From Nocardioidaceae bacterium (lineage in GTDB: Bacteria > Actinomycetota > Actinomycetes > Propionibacteriales > Nocardioidaceae), in NCBI GenBank assembly GCA_013811715.1, contig JACCUS010000132.1, forward strand, positions 1 to 7,379: a stretch of 7,379 nt of DNA, read 5' to 3'. The stretch's first letter is position 1. Each line of letters begins with the position of its first letter. Position numbers and translations under genes: made by a program. Positions 5,204 through 7,379 of the stretch are shown here, piece after piece. The notes under the pieces are model-generated. The model did no database searches. It worked only from the letters and a program-made list of their open reading frames with translations, and was not told the DNA's origin.

Positions 5204-7379
5204 ATGCGAGTTCCGCTGTCGTGGCTACGCGACTACGTCGACCTGCCCCCTGACGTGGTGGCCCGCGAGCTGGCCGACCGGCTCACCATGCTCGGCCTGA
5301 AGCTCGAGTCGATCGAGGCGGCCGGCGTCGACATCTCCGGGCCGCTGATCGCCGGCAGGGTGCTGCGGGTCGACTCCGAGGAGCACGCGAACGGCAAGAC
5401 GATTCGCTGGTGCCAGGTCGATGTCGGCGCGGCCGAGCCGCGCGGCATCATCTGCGGCGCGCACAACTTCGCCGAGGGTGACCTGGTCGTCGTCGCGCTC
5501 CCCGGCTCGGTGCTGGCCGGCGGCTTCGAGATCTCCGCCCGTAAGACCTACGGGCACGTCTCGGACGGGATGATCTGCTCGGCCCGCGAGCTCGGGATCG
5601 GCGACGACCACACCGGGATCATCGTGCTGGGACGGGACGAGGCGCAGCCCGGGAACGACGCGGCAGACGTGTTGGGGCTGCGCGACGACGTGATCGAGTT
5701 CGAGATCAACCCCGACCGGGCCTACGCGTTGTCGTTGCGCGGCGTCGCGCGCGAGGCGGCGACGGCATACGGCCTGCCGTTCCGCGACCCGGCGCTCGCC
5801 CACGAGCCGGCTAAGCGTGGCGACGGGTACGCGATCAGCGTCGAAGCGACCGACGGCTGCGACGTGTTCGCCTCGTTGGAGGTGTCGGGCTTCGACCCGC
5901 GGGCGCCGTCGCCTCGCTGGCTGGCTCGCCGCGTCCAGCTCGCCGGGGTCCGCCCGATCTCCCTCGCCGTCGACGTGACCAACTACGTCATGCTCGAGCT
6001 GGGGCAGCCGATCCACGGATTCGACAAGAGCAAGCTGCGTGGGCCGATCGTCGTACGGCGGGCAAACGCCGGGGAGACCCTTCTGACACTCGACGGGGTG
6101 ACTCGGAGGCTCGACACCGAGGACATTCTCATCACGGACGACCGGGGCCCGCTCGGGCTGGCCGGAGTCATGGGCGGTGAGTCGACCGAGCTGGACGAGT
6201 CGACCAGCGAGGTGCTGATCGAGGCCGCGCACTGGGACCCGGTCTCGATCGCCCGCACCGCTCGGCGGCACAAGCTCCCGAGTGAGGCGGCGAAGCGGTT
6301 CGAGCGCGGGATCGACCCGACGATCGGGGCGGTGGCCGTCCGCCGGGTCGCCGAGCTGCTGGTCGAGTTCGGCGGTGGGCAGGTCGCCGCGACCGGAACG
6401 TTCGTCGGCGAGCCGGCCTTGCCCGACCCGGTCGACATGTCGGCCGGTCTTCCCACCAGTGTCTCCGGCGTCGGCATCGACGACGACACCGTCGTCGGAG
6501 CGCTGCGAGCCGTCGGTTGCGAAGTCCGGCGCCATGACCTGCTGCTGACCGTGACGCCGCCGCAGTGGCGTCCAGATCTCACCGACCCGTTCGACCTGGT
6601 CGAGGAGGTGCTGCGGCTCGTCGGCTACGACAAAGTGCCCAGCGTGTTGCCCGCCGCACCCGCCGGACGGGGACTCACCCGGCGTCAACGGCTGCGCCGA
6701 CGCGTCGGTGTCGCGCTCGCCTCGGCGGGGTACGTCGAGGCGCTCAGCTATCCCTTCACGGGCGAACGCGACCACGCGGCGCTCGGTCTGGAGGCCGACG
6801 ACCCACGCCGTACGACCGTCCGGATCGCCAACCCGTTGTCCGACGAGGAGCCGCTGCTGCGCACGACCCTGGTGCCCGGGCTGCTGCGTGCGCTCGGTCG
6901 CAACGTCGGCCGCGCACAGGCCGATGTCGGTCTGTTCGAGATCGGGAGCGTCTTCCTTCCGGTTACGGGCGAGCGTCCGAAGGCGCCGCGGCTCGGCGTG
7001 GAGCGGGCGCCCACGGTGGACGAGCTCAAGGAGCTGGCGGCGGCGCTGCCGGAGCAACCGCTGCACGTGGGCCTGGTGGTCTCCGGTGTTCGCGGGCAGC
7101 GCGGATGGTGGGGCAACGGTCGTGATGGCTCCTGGGCCGATGCGATCGAGGCGGCCCGGACGGTGTGCCGGGCGGTGGGGGTCGACATCGAGGCGGTGTC
7201 GGCGCAGCAGGCCCCATGGCACCCCGGGCGGTGCGCGCAGGTGCTCGTCGGCAGCACGCCGGTGGGATATGCCGGCGAGCTGCACCCGAGGGTGTGCACG
7301 GAGTACGGCGTGCTGCCCCGGACCGCCGCCGCCGAGCTCGACCTCGACGCGGTGCTTGCCCATGCGGTCGACCTGGTGG
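5204..7379 (+). CDS. pheT: Phenylalanine-tRNA ligase beta subunit (3' end beyond the window)
   Basis: The beta chain pairs with PheS, binds tRNA-Phe, and edits tRNA mischarged with tyrosine. The frame is open from ATG 5204 to the last base: 725 codons plus one base. A GGAGAGG (5191-5197) lies 6 bases before the start. The N-terminus MRVPLSWLRDYVDL is typical. The EMAP/tRNA-binding-like domain spans about 40-150 (ICGAHNF at 83-89, GMICSARELGI at 122-132). The B3/B4 editing domain is at about 210-370 (DVTNYVMLELGQPIHGFD at 257-274, GVMGG at 321-325, FERGIDP at 366-372). The B5 domain is at about 400-480 (PPQWRPDLTDPFDLVEEVLR), and the catalytic-like core at about 490-725 (NPLSDEEPLLRTTLVPGLL, ELHPRV). 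Bacterial PheT is usually about 800-840 residues, so the missing part is essentially the C-terminal FDX-ACB anticodon-binding domain. No frameshift is visible. Confidence 0.97.
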   Translation, partial: MRVPLSWLRDYVDLPPDVVARELADRLTMLGLKLESIEAAGVDISGPLIAGRVLRVDSEEHANGKTIRWCQVDVGAAEPRGIICGAHNFAEGDLVVVALPGSVLAGGFEISARKTYGHVSDGMICSARELGIGDDHTGIIVLGRDEAQPGNDAADVLGLRDDVIEFEINPDRAYALSLRGVAREAATAYGLPFRDPALAHEPAKRGDGYAISVEATDGCDVFASLEVSGFDPRAPSPRWLARRVQLAGVRPISLAVDVTNYVMLELGQPIHGFDKSKLRGPIVVRRANAGETLLTLDGVTRRLDTEDILITDDRGPLGLAGVMGGESTELDESTSEVLIEAAHWDPVSIARTARRHKLPSEAAKRFERGIDPTIGAVAVRRVAELLVEFGGGQVAATGTFVGEPALPDPVDMSAGLPTSVSGVGIDDDTVVGALRAVGCEVRRHDLLLTVTPPQWRPDLTDPFDLVEEVLRLVGYDKVPSVLPAAPAGRGLTRRQRLRRRVGVALASAGYVEALSYPFTGERDHAALGLEADDPRRTTVRIANPLSDEEPLLRTTLVPGLLRALGRNVGRAQADVGLFEIGSVFLPVTGERPKAPRLGVERAPTVDELKELAAALPEQPLHVGLVVSGVRGQRGWWGNGRDGSWADAIEAARTVCRAVGVDIEAVSAQQAPWHPGRCAQVLVGSTPVGYAGELHPRVCTEYGVLPRTAAAELDLDAVLAHAVDLV

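Noticed and set aside
4000..5253. 417-codon plus-strand frame over pheS
   Set aside because: It is out of frame with pheS and extremely Arg/Gly/Pro-rich; pheS in the other frame carries all class II synthetase motifs.
5225..7363. 712-codon minus-strand open frame
   Set aside because: It lies antisense to pheT, whose frame matches the PheT family throughout. The minus-strand protein is rich in Arg, His and Gly with no recognisable domain, as expected for a high-GC shadow frame.

Overview
The window is a high-GC stretch of an actinobacterial chromosome (Actinomycetota). The codon use, the GTG/TTG starts and the gene order all point that way. The order is the conserved translation cluster infC-rpmI-rplT, a SpoU/TrmH-type RNA 2'-O-methyltransferase, a PAS histidine kinase, then pheS-pheT. 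I recall the same order from Streptomyces and Nocardioides-like genomes, but the species cannot be fixed from sequence alone.

Layout. Bases 1-262 hold the start of a minus-strand gene for a small membrane protein, cut off by the window edge. Bases 263-654 carry no long gene and form a divergent control region: a perfect dyad, a likely extended -10 promoter, a possible 23-codon leader ORF, and a run of hairpins ending in a strong intrinsic terminator just before infC. infC itself appears to start at a rare AUC codon behind a near-perfect Shine-Dalgarno. Next come rpmI and rplT (ribosomal proteins L35 and L20), the RNA methyltransferase 14 bases after rplT, and a soluble PAS histidine kinase with no response regulator beside it. 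After a 95-base gap with a possible promoter come pheS (complete) and pheT (5' 725 codons, cut off by the window end).

How the genes fit together. Nearly everything serves protein synthesis: initiation (IF3), assembly of the large ribosomal subunit (L35, L20), a probable rRNA or tRNA modification, and charging of tRNA-Phe. The histidine kinase is the outsider, and its partner is not in the window. I see no mobile element, CRISPR array, tRNA or rRNA gene. No wholly new system is visible. The most notable part is the infC leader, where a conditional terminator and an IF3-sensitive start codon would give two layers of control over the operon.
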